Assembly (NCBI RefSeq): GCF_030272615.1
Contig: NC_081406.1
Span: forward strand, 461,180,072 to 461,244,071
Origin: Cryptomeria japonica
Taxonomy: Eukaryota > Streptophyta > Pinopsida > Cupressales > Cupressaceae
Direction: 5' to 3'
Length of the DNA: 64,000 bases
The position numbers were made by a program, and so were the translations under genes. A model generated the notes under the pieces. It saw nothing but the letters and a program-made list of their open reading frames with translations, did no database searches and was not told the DNA's origin. This document shows positions 23,281 through 35,800 of this stretch, one piece after another (the stretch's first letter is position 1; the number at the start of each line of letters is the position of its first letter).

Positions 23281-23740
23281 CTAACATAATGTAACATCCT
23301 AAAATTGAACCCCTTACAATTTTCGACAATATTTGGGTCGTTGCCTTAGTGTTTGCGCCCCTCAGCCTAATTAGAGACCTGAATATGCTCTTGCACATCA
23401 AAAAGACTTTGCAACTTAACAATGAACTTTGTCTGCACCTTGATCCTCTCCCAAATTAGGGCACAACCACGGAGTGGCACCTTGGTCCCCCCAATCTTGG
23501 ACCCCTTCCCCTAACATAATGTAACGTCCTAAAATTGTACCCCTTGCAATTTTCAACTGCATTTAGGTCCTCGCCTTAGTGTTTATGCCCCTCAACTTGA
23601 TCAGAGACCTGAATATGCTCATGTACATCAGAAACACCTTGCAACTTAACAATGCACTTTGCGTGCACCTGATCCTACACCAAATTAGGGTAAGATTAGG
23701 GTGTGGCACCTCGGTGCCCCCTAAGGGGGACATATCTTGG
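23281..23740 (+). repeat. Tandem duplication of about 230 bp at the F LTR start
   Basis: ctaacataatgtaacatcc at 23281 recurs as ctaacataatgtaacgtcc at 23511. The two units stay alignable over their length (cttgcaattttc, gagacctgaatatgctc, aacttaacaatg, ccttcccct). Each unit begins with an LTR-like TGTAAC(A/G)TCCTAAAATTG, so the LTR start was duplicated. Many point differences show the event is old. Confidence 0.8.
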
Positions 23741-24691
23741 ACCCCTTCCCCTAGACCTATCTCAAATTGAAGCGGTAAAATCCCCCCTATGTCGGCTCAA
23801 GTCAAAAAGTTAATTAGTTAATCCTACTAGAAACTATATAAGAGGGATTCCCCCTCTCATTTAATGATCCAGGATCTAAGGCATACACACAAGAGCTTAT
23901 CAAGCATTCAAGAGCAATTGAGCATTTTTAGTCTTCCTTCAAGCTTTGGAGCAACAATAGAGTCAATATTTCAAGCATTTAAGAGGAGATCAACATTCTA
24001 ATTCAAGAAACCCTAATTCCATGTGGAGGCAAGAGAAACTCCACAAGGAGGTATAAGAATTTAATTTTCTAGGCAATTCAACATCCCCTCAAAGAGGAGG
24101 ATTTCTACTTCCAGTCATTTCATTTACATTATTTCAACCACCTGGTTAATTCCAAAATCAAGGTTTGAATTGAAGGAAAACCACTATTCCCAACACACTT
24201 CCCTTTATTTTTGTGTGAAGGAAACATATTCACATCTATACTTCTGGAATTAATCTTTATTCATAGAGACAAAAAACCCATTTCCGATGCATGGAAATTT
24301 CAGAGGACCGATAGGTGGGCACCCCTGTCGGGACACACAGTCCCTGCAAATTTTTCCCAATTTTGCGGAGCCGCTTCGAATCATCTCAAACTTCTCAGAT
24401 CCAAGTGTACGATTGAATCCCAAATCTGTAGCTTGTTGTTTTGTCATACTTTGTCTCCATTTCCAACACTTAATTTTAATTCAACTAGTCAACTTACAAA
24501 AGATGGTCAATTGCATTCCAGTCACAATTAATCTACTTAGTATTGATTCCTTGCATCATTTAGGATTGGATCTAGTAGATTCAACCCTTCTTTTGAATGT
24601 AAAGTCCTCCTCAAGTGAAAATTGTGCTTAGTAAATTCCCACACTTCCCACGTAGGGAATTTGCAAAGCCCCAAAAATTTTCCACTTTACA
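23290..24691 (+). repeat. F 5' LTR with duplicated left end
   Basis: Starts TGTAACATCC (second copy TGTAACGTCC at 23520) and ends ttttccactttaca at 24691. TATA-like tatataag lies at 23835-23842. It is followed by tttttgtgaacttgactctttgc, parallel to the post-LTR sequence of E1. Confidence 0.7.
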
Positions 24692-25939
24692 TTTTTGTGA
24701 ACTTGACTCTTTGCACCTTTAATTCTAAGTTTTGTTTTAAGATTTGAGTGTATGAAATTTTAAATTAAAATTTTCATTTACAAGTGTATTTTCCTTGCAA
24801 TTTTTAAAAATTTAGAAGTTGAATTTACAAAAACTCTAATCTTTAAATTCAAAATTGAGCTTGTCATTTGTCTAAATTGGATTGATTGTTTTAGATCTTA
24901 GAACTCTTCAATTTTGTAATTCTTGTTTTCATTTACACTTTCAATTTTTAAATTTTTAAATTAATTTGTTAAATCACAAAATCCTAATTTTTTATTTTAA
25001 AATTAAACTTTTGGGTTGTGTAGATCTTGAATTAATTTTCAGATTTGGGTCTTTACTTCAATTTCAAAAATCCATTTTCCCTCCTTGCAACATTCAAATT
25101 TTTAAATTTAAATTTTTAAAATTAAGCAGTTTAGGCAACAAACCCTAATTTTCAAAATTAAATTAATGTTTCACAATTTCCAAATTTCCATTAAGAATTT
25201 AATTGGCTCAATTAAATCTAAAGCCTCTTGTCCTACTTCTAAACATCATAAAAGTAGGCCCTTAAGTGTTCCCTTTTTGTTGTTCTTTCAATTAATCATT
25301 TTATCAAACATCCTAAGTGTGTCTTATTTCGACCTTCAAGGCTTATTTTCGCATATCTCAACATCTCCAATTCCCATATCCTTTTGGAATTCACATTAAA
25401 GGCACAATGTCTTGCTTCAACAAAAAATTTGGTAACAAGCTGGTTGGACTGTGTGTTCGGACCAAGTCACTACCAACTTGGTCCCAACTTAATCACCTCA
25501 AATTTTGAGAGCCTATTTTGACTATATTTTACTGCACAATTCCAGAGAGTTGTGAAATTTTATCGATTTTAGGTCACCCTAAGGTCAAAAACAGATATGA
25601 ATTTCAACATTTCCATTTTCAATTTGAATTTTAAAATTAAGTGGTTAACAACACATACCCTAATTTTTAAAATTAAATTGATTTCTTCAATATTTCAACA
25701 TTTTAAAATCTCAAAATTTTAATTAAGACATTGACCACCCTAATTTTTTTTTTAATTTTCTTTCCTTTCAAACTTTTGAAATTAAGAGGTCATTTTCAGC
25801 TGTAATTTTAAATTCAAATTTATATCTTCTAGGAGATAATTTCAAATTTAAGTTAAGAGGTTATTTTAACAAAACCCTAATTTTAAATTTCAAATTCCTA
25901 GGAGATTGCATTATTCTTTCAATTTATTTTCACTATTGC
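24692..25939 (+). other. F leader, AT-rich
   Basis: Non-coding, with the same recurring words as E1's leader (aaattaagnggttaa, aaccctaattttt). No gene. Confidence 0.6.
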
Positions 25940-26541
25940 ATGAGTTTTACTACTATTAGTCTTACCTATAGTATCCTCGTTAGGATAAGTTGTAGAATTA
26001 AGGCTGCTGAAGGTTTACTTATCAAGGAGATGGGGCCTAATTTGGCTATCTTTTTCAATGAGAATATTGGTGCTTCTTCTAATCCTACAAAAATTCCCAT
26101 TTATCCTCTTGATAATTGTCATAATGAAGAGGAATCACTAACTAGGGTATCCGTTGACCAATTGATGAAGATGGACAATCAATTTGACAATCTTCAACAA
26201 TGGATGAGTCAAGAATACCCAAAAAATGAAGCTCTCCCATTGATTGAATGATTAAAAAGAATGATTCAAAGTGATAAACATGGTGTTGATATCTTGTGGG
26301 GTATTGCTCATATTATTGATTCTAATATCATGTCTATGAAGAGTTATGCCAAAAACCTACGTTATACATAACCTCCTAGTCAAGTTAATCATTAAATTCC
26401 TTTAACAACTCCTATGACTAGTGTTCCTACCTTCACATCAAACATCATGGCTACCTCTACACAAAATTTTATATCTACAAGTGTTAGTCATGGGGGCAAT
26501 ACATATTCTTTCATTTCTCCTACCATGAGTGTTCCCTTTGT
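25940..26541 (+). pseudogene. gag: F gag, 5' part
   Basis: ATG at 25940 gives MSFTTISLTYSILVRISCRI, parallel to E1 gag. A stop follows at about 26249, then after a shift MTSVPTFTSNIMATSTQNF (26414) to PTMSVPFV, where element B is inserted. The reading continues at 63409. Confidence 0.8.
26537..26541 (+). repeat. Left target-site duplication of element B (tttgt)
   Basis: tttgt directly before B's TGTTGGCAT. The right copy at 63409-63413 is cttgt (one change). The empty site in E1 reads catttgttaccc. Confidence 0.75.
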
Positions 26542-26931
26542 TGTTGGCATTATTGTCATTAATGTCAAGGGATGTCAAAAGGTTGCAGAGAAATAGGTAG
26601 CAATCATGCATAACACACATGTTATGTTGTGCAGTTGTTCATAACATGCCATGTTATGCTGTAGGGGTTTCAACCAGAATCGTCATCTCCACATATGAAG
26701 GAAATAGACCATGCAAGATAACACTAAAATAAAGAAAATGTCATTCGCAGCTCCCCGCAATGTTCAAAAGAATGATGCATGAGTCATGCGGGATTAAAGT
26801 GTCATAGAGGTCGAAGACCCCTCGCTATCCCATGCCATGTTGTTGAGTATTGGTTGACCATGTGGGACAAGAAAATTCAAAGCGAAATGTATCCCCCACT
26901 ATCCTGCACCATGCAAATTGTGTACATATTG

Positions 26932-27902
26932 GGGTGAACTCACAATGCTAGTTCCCACTTTTTCGTGCATCCTGATTTTTGTTGAAATATATTTTTTAGA
27001 AAATATAATGATTTAAGCTTTAAGAGGTCCCATTTGAAGTAATTAATTGAAGAGAGTTAGATCAAATGCTCTTAGATCAAACTTTTTTGGATAGAACCTC
27101 TCTAGTTCTAAATCATACTTGCAATGGAGTGTCCTTTCCATCTATCAAATGTTGATAAAAAATCAATTTTACATTAGCTTTTGGGGGGTCAAATGAATTT
27201 ATTTAGAAGTTTTATTTTTTAAATTATTTATCCCTTATTATAAGCTTTCCAAATACTATTATTTTTAATATATTTTTATTTTATTTCTTAGGAATGTAGG
27301 GTTTTCACTGAACATGAACTTCTTTGTTCAATGCTTATGGAAAAATAGTAAACGTCACCCAAAAAGTTCTAAAAAATATTTACGCACTAGGTATTTAAGT
27401 CCTCTTTCCAACAACAAAAAAAATTTGATTTTTTGTTACATATACAACAAGTTATGTAATATCAAATGGACATATGTCAAAATTACAGTTAACTCGACTT
27501 CAAATATTAATAAAATATGAAATATTGAAGATAGTATTACAAAACCAATTGTAAACACTACATATGGACGTTACAAAACCAAATTAGAAAGAATCACATT
27601 CATATCTATTATAGAAAAAAAGTTATGCTATACAAAGTGAGTATCACTCTTTAAAATTGTTATTTTAAAAAAAACTAGTTTTCGAGGGAGATAGAAAAAT
27701 GGAAGCAAATTGATTCCAAAAATTGTTAAAAAAATATTTTTAGAATCTAAATACAAAATACCACAAATCACTAGTTCACATCATGTACAAATTCCTTACA
27801 GTTTAGAAGTAATAGGTGTCTAAATCTGAAGTTTTTTCTGCAAAAGAATATTGCAGTGTCAAAGTTGGCAAAAAAGTGTAAGCCACTATTGTGGGTTCAC
27901 CC
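26932..27902. mobile_element. M: 971-bp terminal-inverted-repeat element (MITE-like)
   Basis: Present in B's 5' LTR and absent from the 3' LTR, where the empty site reads catattgttcttg (about 61680). Its ends are inverted repeats: GGGTGAACTCACAAT at the left and, reverse-complemented, GGGTGAACCCACAAT at the right, with similarity reaching about 35 bases. The flanks are attg on both sides, a possible 4-bp target duplication. No transposase; the 68-codon ORF inside is not convincing. The superfamily cannot be assigned from the ends alone. Confidence 0.75.
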
Positions 27903-29057
27903 ATTGTTATTGTGCAACAATTTCAAGTAGGGCATAGTGACCTCTCCGCTATCCTATGGCTTGTTGCATTGAGATTGGAATTCTTGTAGGGTAACACAAG
28001 GAGAAGAAATAGTTGCTTTCTGCCATCTCATGGCATGACAGATGAGTCAAAGGTGACCATGCGAGGTTAAAAGGACAAAGGAAAGAATTTGACTTCCTAC
28101 TATCCTACGATACTAAGTAAGACAAGATGATGGTCACGCAAGGAAACATGATGATAGTGGAAGAATGTTCTTGCTATCCTACACCATTCAAGGTGGTTAT
28201 GCGATGGTCATGCGAGACAAGACAGTGAAGCGAGAGAAGGATCCCCCTATCATGCACCTGCAGATGGATGTAAAGAGGAACTCACGGGGTAAGTTAAGGT
28301 AGAAAGACGATGCATCCCGCCAGCCCACATGAGAAAGATGGGCATATGAACAATGATGCAGGGTAAGTTAAATAGAAAAATAGCGAGCATCCTACCATCC
28401 CGTACTAATAGAATTTAAGGTCATCATGACCCATTGAGGTGTTTCAGTTGACACGATGCCAACTCAATAGACATGATAGTCCATGTGGTGTTTGACTATT
28501 GTTGACCATGTGAATTGGATGTCATTTTGATGACACCTATATATGCTGATAGGCATGAGGGTTTTACGTGGAAGCTGACCGACCTTGACCATCTGATCTA
28601 GATGAAGAATATGAGGACATGAGGCTCCCTGAAAAAACAAAAAATGAATCAAATATGCAAAAGTTGATGATGAAGGATTCTAGTGTGGTAGTTATAAATA
28701 TTTTCAAAGTAGGTCGATAGAGGATGGAAAACACATTAATGGCGACTGATTTGCAGGCATGTTGTGTGGTTTAAGGAAGGTTTTTAGATTATTTTGGGTA
28801 GAGAAAGATTACTAAACTTAGTAATTTAAGTATAGAGAATAATCTGAAGATGGACATGATGCATTTAATTTTGACAATTGACATGAGATCATATTCAGGA
28901 CAGAGAATAAAATCTCTAGATTTGCAGATCTCTAAGATAACCGACTTGAATAAAATATTCAAGTTTGTAGTAGAATAAATCTCTGACAATTGAATTGAAC
29001 AACAGGTGTGATGAGATTTGATATTAGTAGGTGTGTGATTGTTGAGATAATGACATG

Positions 29058-29062
29058 GGTGG
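29058..29062 (+). repeat. Left target-site duplication of element C (GGTGG)
   Basis: Perfect match to GGTGG at 55286-55290. The empty site in B's 3' LTR reads aaagttggaaatag at about 62830. Confidence 0.88.
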
Positions 29063-29891
29063 TGTAGACATATAAAAATGACCATATTCCTAAATGAATA
29101 TTTTATGTTCATTCCACTATTTAATTAAATCCAATTTAATTAAATCACCCACATTCCTCTATTTAATTAAGTAAATTATTTAATTTATTTAGTTAAATTC
29201 ACTTAAGCCCTTTTGGCATCATTTAATTGAATAAATCATTTTATTTAATTAAAACCCATCTCTCTAATTTTTAATTAAATTCACATTTAATTAAATAGTT
29301 TACCCCAATTAAATAAATCTAATTTATTTAAAATCTCCAACTTGCAACCAAATTGAAATAAAGCAATTTATTTTAATTAATTCTATTTTCCCTCACCCAC
29401 TTGCATTTTCCTACATCTCCTACTTGGCTCCTAACCCTATTCCTAATTTCTTCAAGAATCCATCTAATTCAAATCAATTAACCCAAACCCATAAATTATC
29501 CCCTTTCCCTAAATTTGAGGAGGTCACTTCTCAAATTTGGAGTAAAGTCTTCAAAATCCATTAAAGCCTTTATCCATCAACAACATAACTTGTTGAATGC
29601 CCCCAAATTTGGAAGGAGTCTTACAAATTTTTCCCCAAAGACTTCAAATCATTAATGGTTAGCTAACCCTTAGTGGCATGGTTAGAGACTTTTTGCCCAA
29701 CTTAACCTCCATCTAACCCAAGGGTATCATCAAGCATTTATTGCTTTGACCATGGTTATTCCTTTAACCCTTGTACAAGAGTTTATCCTCTAGGTAAAAG
29801 CTTTATCCAATGGATAACCTTAACCTAACCTTAACCCTTACCCCCTAGGGTAACCATGAGGTCTTCTCAAGAATTTAATGCTTCTCACATA
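29063..29891 (+). repeat. C 5' LTR, left part
   Basis: TGTAGACATATAAAAATGACC onward, matching 53792 onward. I count about nine substitutions in the first 290 aligned bases. Interrupted by D after acata. Confidence 0.9.
29887..29891 (+). repeat. Left target-site duplication of element D (acata)
   Basis: Right copy acatc at 37822-37826. The uninterrupted C 3' LTR reads cttacatctcctc (about 54604), so acatc is ancestral and the left copy carries one change. Confidence 0.8.
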
Positions 29892-31070
29892 TGTTGGCAT
29901 TTTCTATGTTTATGTTGTAATTGTCATTGATGGACACACACTTGTACTAAGGACCCCTTCATATGTATGAGCTAGAGCTAAACCGGTATTTGTTCCAATC
30001 GATATGTTGTATTCTAGTCTTTAGACTAATGATTTTGCAGAATGTGTTTCCCGGTCTGAAGTGGCATGATGACCCCAAGTGGTTCATGGATCTCAATTGG
30101 TACAAGGGAGCAAAGCTGCATAACACATTCTTACCGGTCTTCATTTTTGCCAAACCGGCAACCAGTATTTTGTATGAATCGGTAATACTCTGTGATGAGT
30201 TACCAACTGACATTTTGTGATGAGTTATCAACCCACCGATTAATTGACGGTGCCGACACACTGACGATGCTTTTTGTGTCGTGTTACTGTGTATGTCTAG
30301 ATTCATTGAACATAGGAAATTGTAATGTAATCCTATTGGACCGAGATGAAATCAGATTCCTTTAAAAGGACATCATGTCTAGGGTTTTGAGTTGAAAAAA
30401 CTATTGCTGAAAGGGTTTATGTTGTCGCTAGGGTTTAAGGTGGTAGTTGAGTTGTTGAAGAGCGATCTTATCTGAGAAGATCAAGTTGTAAATAGAAAAA
30501 GATAGAGAAGACTGAAGTAATGCTGGAGTGCATTAGTAGTGAACTATACTGGATCTAATCAAGTAGTTTGTGCTATAAGATAGATCGAACACTTGTTGAT
30601 TACTCACATCTTTGACAAGTCTGTAGCCCTTAACCGGGTAGGCCTCAAAGCCTTTGTAAAATCCTCTAACAAGGTGGTTCACTTCTGTGATTCTGAAATC
30701 CTTTAACAATGTAGTCTTTAATCAGACTTATCTCCTAATAGAGATTGAGATTCCTAATAGGATCTGTTCTGGTGAAGAACATTGTAAGACCTAAATCGGT
30801 CTGACCTTAACCAGTCTGGTTTCTATTATGCAGATAGTGGCTTGTGAGTTCCATCTCACCATGGTTTTTCCCAATTGGGTTTCCACGTCAAATATCTTGT
30901 GTTATGGTTGTATTGCTTTTGTTGGTGAATGCTTTATTCACATTTTGGTTTGCATGTGTGATAATTTGTCTGTCTGTTAGACTATTTTACTAGTTTATCT
31001 TCAGACTATGTAAGTGTTTAAGTACAAAGATTTTTGGCATACTAATTCACCACCCTCTTAGTATTCATCA
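29892..31070 (+). repeat. D 5' LTR
   Basis: 1179 bases, TG...CA. The tctaacaagg/gttaacc ladder and the tttttcccaattgggtttccacgt block near the right end are typical of one copia LTR group. A TATA-like tttaaaagg lies near 30360. CCGGT words recur. Confidence 0.9.
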
Positions 31071-31072
31071 AT

Positions 31073-31084
31073 TGGTATCAAAGC
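31073..31084 (+). other. D primer-binding site (initiator tRNA-Met type)
   Basis: TGGTATCAAAGC two bases after the LTR end. The copia consensus is TGGTATCAGAGC, complementary to the initiator methionine tRNA 3' end; one position differs. Confidence 0.85.
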
Positions 31085-31108
31085 CTAACTTTCTATAAGT
31101 TTAACCAC

Positions 31109-32420
31109 TTGGAAAGAGATATGGGGGAATACACTTTGAGGGAACTTACTCAACGGCTCACTAAGTCTGAGCAAGCCTATGATGATCTTATGGTCAAATA
31201 CAATGCATCTCAACAAAAAAGGAGAGAACATGTAGAAAAGCTAATGGAGCTATCTGAAAGTAGTTCTGAAGATGAAGCTAATATGGAAGCCATGATTGCA
31301 AAAGTGAATAACCTGAATGATTCAAACTCCAATCTGAGAAAGGTGTTGGAAGGACTGACTATCCGGTTTAGTCAAGAGCTTGAGAACCATAGGAAAGCTA
31401 AAGATTAGATAAAGGATAGAGATCATGAGATCTCCAAGTTGAAACAAGAGATTAGTGCAATGACCACTCATCTTCATGAGAGTAGGATGGAAAAGGAAGA
31501 CATGCAAGGTGAACTGAACATAGCCATCTCTGAAAAGGCAAGTCTAATGGAGACAAATACTACTATTTCCAAAGAACTCTCTGAGTGAAAGGAGATACTT
31601 GCTAAGTTTGGCAAAAGTACTGTCAAGCTAGAGCAAAATCTTGAGTCATCTAGACCGGCAAAGAATACCAATGGTCTTGGTTTCTCTGGACATGAGGAAG
31701 GAGAATCCTCACGAACAAATGTTGAAGCATCAAAGAAGAAACCGACACTCAAAGGAAAAGGTAAGAAAAAATTCAAACCTGTTTGCTTTAACTATCTTAA
31801 AGGACACACTGCCAATGTATGTAGGAGCAAAGCCTATAATAATTTTCCATATTTTATCAACAATGTACCTAGATCCAATAAGTTCAATGGTCATTGTTAT
31901 GCATGCAACAAGTTTGGGCATAGAGCATCTGAATGTAGGTCTGTCATGAACAATACTGGAAGATATCCTTAGAGGATCCAAGGAGCTGGTCCGGAATCTT
32001 TTGTAAACCAAAACCTTAACTGGCTCAAAACCAAAACCTTAACTGGCTCAGTGCCAACAATTATCAGTCAAGCAAGAATGGTTATCAACCGGCAACCGGA
32101 TGGAGAGAAAATTGTTGGATTTGTCATGGAGGTGGACACACTACAGCTACATGCAGAAGGAAGAATGGAAATATGAACAATGGACCTTGGAGAGCACCTG
32201 GATTGGTTTGCTATCACTGAAACAAACTGGGTCACATTGCAAGATTCTATAGAAGCAAAAAGAGTATATCTGATGATATACCGGTCACTTAGAAAGGAGA
32301 AGTTGATATTGAAAAAGATCAAGCAGACATGAACAAAACCTAGAGGAAGAAACCAACAATGTTGGAAGAGGAACCGGTTTCTGCACCTAGTGTGGAAATG
32401 TTAGAACCGGTAAACTAAGC
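31109..32420 (+). pseudogene. gag: D gag, C-terminal part with coil and CCHC knuckles
   Basis: Starts within MERDMGEYTLRELTQRL, a long charged coiled coil (KSEQAYDDLMVKY, KDRDHEISKLKQEISAM) with stops near 31406 and 31586. It is followed by a basic stretch (KKPTLKGKGKKKFKP) and zinc knuckles: CFNYLKGHTANVC (first, imperfect), CYACNKFGHRASEC (C-x2-C-x4-H-x4-C, about 31895-31937), CWICHGGGHTTATC (about 32115-32156) and a decayed fourth (CYH.NKLGHIARFY). The usual N-terminal copia Gag (WK/W-type UBN2 region, as seen in B) is missing, so the element was reduced at both gag and pol. Confidence 0.7.
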
Positions 32421-32865
32421 TCCGAAGAGGCTTAGGGGGAGCAAACGGTGAAATAATTGTGAACCCCCAGTTACATCGGTAAAAGACCTTAACCGGTATG
32501 TGATATCTATTGCTCGACAGAAGACCAAAAATGGTAAAAGAGGCAAATTAGGGTTTTCACCCTAATAGAGGAGCATTAATGGTGGTAGGTGAGAGACATG
32601 TATAAAAGTATATTTCAAATCATTTCTCACTATCTATTTTTGAAGCAAAGAAAAGTTTTCAAGTGCAGAGCGAAGAAAAGGTGATTTGAGCCAAGATTTT
32701 AAGAAATTGATAAATCTTGAAGGAGATTCAAATCTAGTTTTCAAGCAGTCGTGGAGAACTCAAAGCGGTGATTTGGCAACCGATGAAGAGTGAAGTGAAG
32801 CAAAATCAAGAAGCACTAAATTTGCATTGTAAAGGTATTTTTCATGTTCTTGAAAATACTCAACA
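32421..32865 (+). promoter_or_regulatory. D internal non-coding region with TATA box before ORF2
   Basis: No reading frame is conserved here. TATAAAAG at 32601-32608 lies 258 bases before the ORF2 ATG, and the intervening A/G-rich sequence looks like a 5' UTR. It could be an internal promoter for ORF2 or an inherited piece of a captured gene; the sequence does not decide. Confidence 0.4.
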
Positions 32866-35800
32866 ATGGCTTCTGCATCTCATACCAGTTCTAGTACATC
32901 CATTGAGTCAAAAAGTTTTATTCAGAGGAAGTCCAAATATAATTTCCTATCACAAGTTCTGGCTGGAGTCATAGTTGAAGAAGGAATTTTTGATTATATT
33001 GATTGTGAAATAAAAGACCTAGGGTCTTCAGCTATTCACACCTAGTTAGGTTTATTTTGCGGCAAGGACAAAAAGATCAAACCAGAGTTTAGCATCCTAG
33101 AGAAGAAGAAACTCCATAATGCAATATACTTTCTAGAAGATTTTATGGAGGATCACATCAGGATCATTTTGAGCAGAGTCCATGGTGACAAGATGTACCT
33201 AGAGAGGACGCATGATATCACACCTCAGGCAATTCATGTAGTCACCAGTTTTTGCAACATAGGGGAAGTGCCAGCCCTAAGAACGGTAAGAAAAACTGAA
33301 ATGGCCAAGCTCACCGGTTCAACAAGTGACTCACGGGGTATGATAGTTAATCCTATCAAGGATGATCTGGTGAAATACGCCTGCATGGTGATAGGCTACA
33401 AAACATTTTCAACCAGCACGATTAATTATGTATCTGTTGCAGTGGTAAATGCCGCTTATCGGATGATTAAAGAGGATGCATCTTTTGACTTATGCACTGG
33501 CATGTAGAGGAAACTCCTATTGAATCTAAAGGCGATCAAATAGGACAATGCACTAAGGTTTAAGTTTGGACAACTACTGATAGGGTTGTTCTTCTATTTC
33601 CAAGGCTACTTTCCTGGAGTAGGAGATGTCCAGTGGTCTACTGACCAACCGGTAACCAAGCAGATTAAGGAAAGCATACAAGCCATTGGAAACGGTTACC
33701 CTGAAGTACTAAACAAATATTTCGATGAGTTCAAAAGAAAGATGAGTGAAAGAGTAAGAACCTCAGGTGATACAATAAAGAAATATGAAGATGACATCTG
33801 TTTCACCATTTAGGTGGACAAATGCTTAATGGAGGCTGTTGAGCCTAGAATGGAGGAAGTGGATCCAATGGGCTATGAAGTTATGTATGATATGCTAGAA
33901 GGGTATGCCTCAACCCTTATTGCCTCATCTCTTGATCCAAAAGCTAAAAGGACTGGAGCCTACTTGGAGAGGATTACACTTGCTAAAGAACCATTGGTTA
34001 AGAAAGGAAAATAACCAACAACAAAGAATGCCAAAGAAGTGCCTGAAGCATTGGCACTGGCTACTGCTACAACTCCAAGAATGACCAAGTGGTCACCGGC
34101 AAAGAAGCAATCGGAGGTAACACTGGCAAAAGTCTTTGAAAGAAAAAGGAAGATGAAGACAAATGAATCAGACTCTAAAGAAACCGAGTCTGATGAAAAG
34201 CCAAAGAAGGCTAGACAGACAAAGAAAATGAAGAAGAATGAACCGGCAGCATCCGCACTGGTAAATATTGACATCTCCTCATACAAACCTTTGACATATT
34301 TTCAAAGGACAGTTAAGAATATTAGGAGAAAATTACTTCATGATTTAATAGATTATTATGATGATTTTAGTGATGAGGAAAATGAAGAAGTATTACAGGA
34401 AATCATCATTTATTTGTGTAAAAATGACCGGTTGCCATCAGAGATTAAATCTTAGACACCGGATTCTTTATTTAAAGCATTAGATAATAAATGCCGCATT
34501 GCCATTGAAAAAGAACAAGAGATTAGGGAGAAAGTCTTTGCACAGTACTTTCCCAACCTCTCAAATTCAAAATTATTTGATGTCCTGGATCAAAATAAAG
34601 GTCTCTTCTTCACAAGGAGAAGAAGACTCTAGTTGTTGGAGGAGAGAATTGATGATGTTGAAAAAGATACTCATTAGCATATGGACTATGCTATCAACTC
34701 TCACAAAGAAAAAAAGGCCAACCTCCAAGCAGAAAAAGGACCGGCTGTATCCAATCCAGATGAAGTTTTTGATGAGGAAGGAAACCTAGTTGAAGAACCA
34801 ATCGACACTATCGATGTCGATGCCCTGGATGTAGAAGATATCACTTAGGACATACCTTCTAAGGGAATAGAATAGGGGAAACAAGCTGAACAGGGTGGTG
34901 AGTAGGCTAAGGACACACAGGAAGCGTCTCAAGAACAAGAAGAGAAGAAGAAGAGGGATGAAGATGAGAAAAGGAGAAAAGAGGAAGAGAAAAGAAAAGA
35001 GGAAGAGGAGAAACAAAAAGATGAAGAGGAGAAGAACCAAGAAGAGGAAAGGAAGAAGAAAGAAGAAGAGGAAAGGAAGAAGAAAGAAGAAGAGGAAAAG
35101 GAAGAGAAGAGGAAGAAAGAAGAGGAAGAAAAGAAGAATAAGGAAGAGGAAGAAAAGAGGAAGAAAGAAGAGGAAGAAAAGAAGAAGAAGGAAGAGGAAG
35201 AAAAGAGGAAGAAAGAAGAGGAAGACAAGAAGAATATGCAAGAGGAAGAAAAGAAAAAAAGGGAAGAGAAAGAGAAAGAAGAGAAGGAGAGGAAAGAAGA
35301 AGATAGGAAAAAGAAAGAAGAAGAAGACAGGGAACAAGAACAGAAGAAAGAAGCAGAGAAAAGGAAGAAGGCAGAAGCAGACAAGGCAGCAAAAGCAATG
35401 GAGAGCACTCAGATGGAGACTCCAAAGGTAATCGGGAGTCAAGCCAAATCGGCTGATATCTCTAGTCCTATCGATCTCCAATCTGCAAGTGAGTCAGAGC
35501 TTATGCAAAGCATCAAGGTTGCTCAAGAGCACCTTGAGATCATTGGCAGGAAAAAGGAACAGGACATAATTCAGGTGGCTGTAGACACCCTTACCAGTTT
35601 AATCCCCGGTATTAATCTTCCTGACACTGAATCATCACTAGCACAGCTCAAACTACTATGTACTCTAGTGGATGATCAGGTGCAGAGACTGGAAGAAGCA
35701 GTTGAGGCCAATGTCAAGAAAGAGCACCAAAAGGCTCTTAACATTGCTCTAGTGAAAAAGATGAATGAGCTTCGGTCTGAACTGTTGAAAGACCAAAAGG

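Larger units (their letters stand above)
26542..29062 (+). repeat. B 5' LTR, left part
   Basis: Homologous to 61298-62820 of the 3' LTR. It contains the inserted TIR element M (26932-27902). The sequence continues after element C at 55291. A possible TATA (ctatatatgctg, about 28530) is shared with 62315. ORFs in it are chance. Confidence 0.85.

Noticed and set aside
28464-28652. Short minus-strand ORF repeated at 62147-62476
   Set aside because: Both lie in the LTR pair of element B; the similarity is LTR homology, not a conserved gene.
34786-35481. Long minus-strand ORFs rich in Phe/Leu/Ser (231, 172, 159 codons) and a plus-strand Arg/Lys ORF at 34895-35431
   Set aside because: All are shadows of the purine-rich minisatellite that encodes the K/E coil of ORF2; no start context or non-repeat content.
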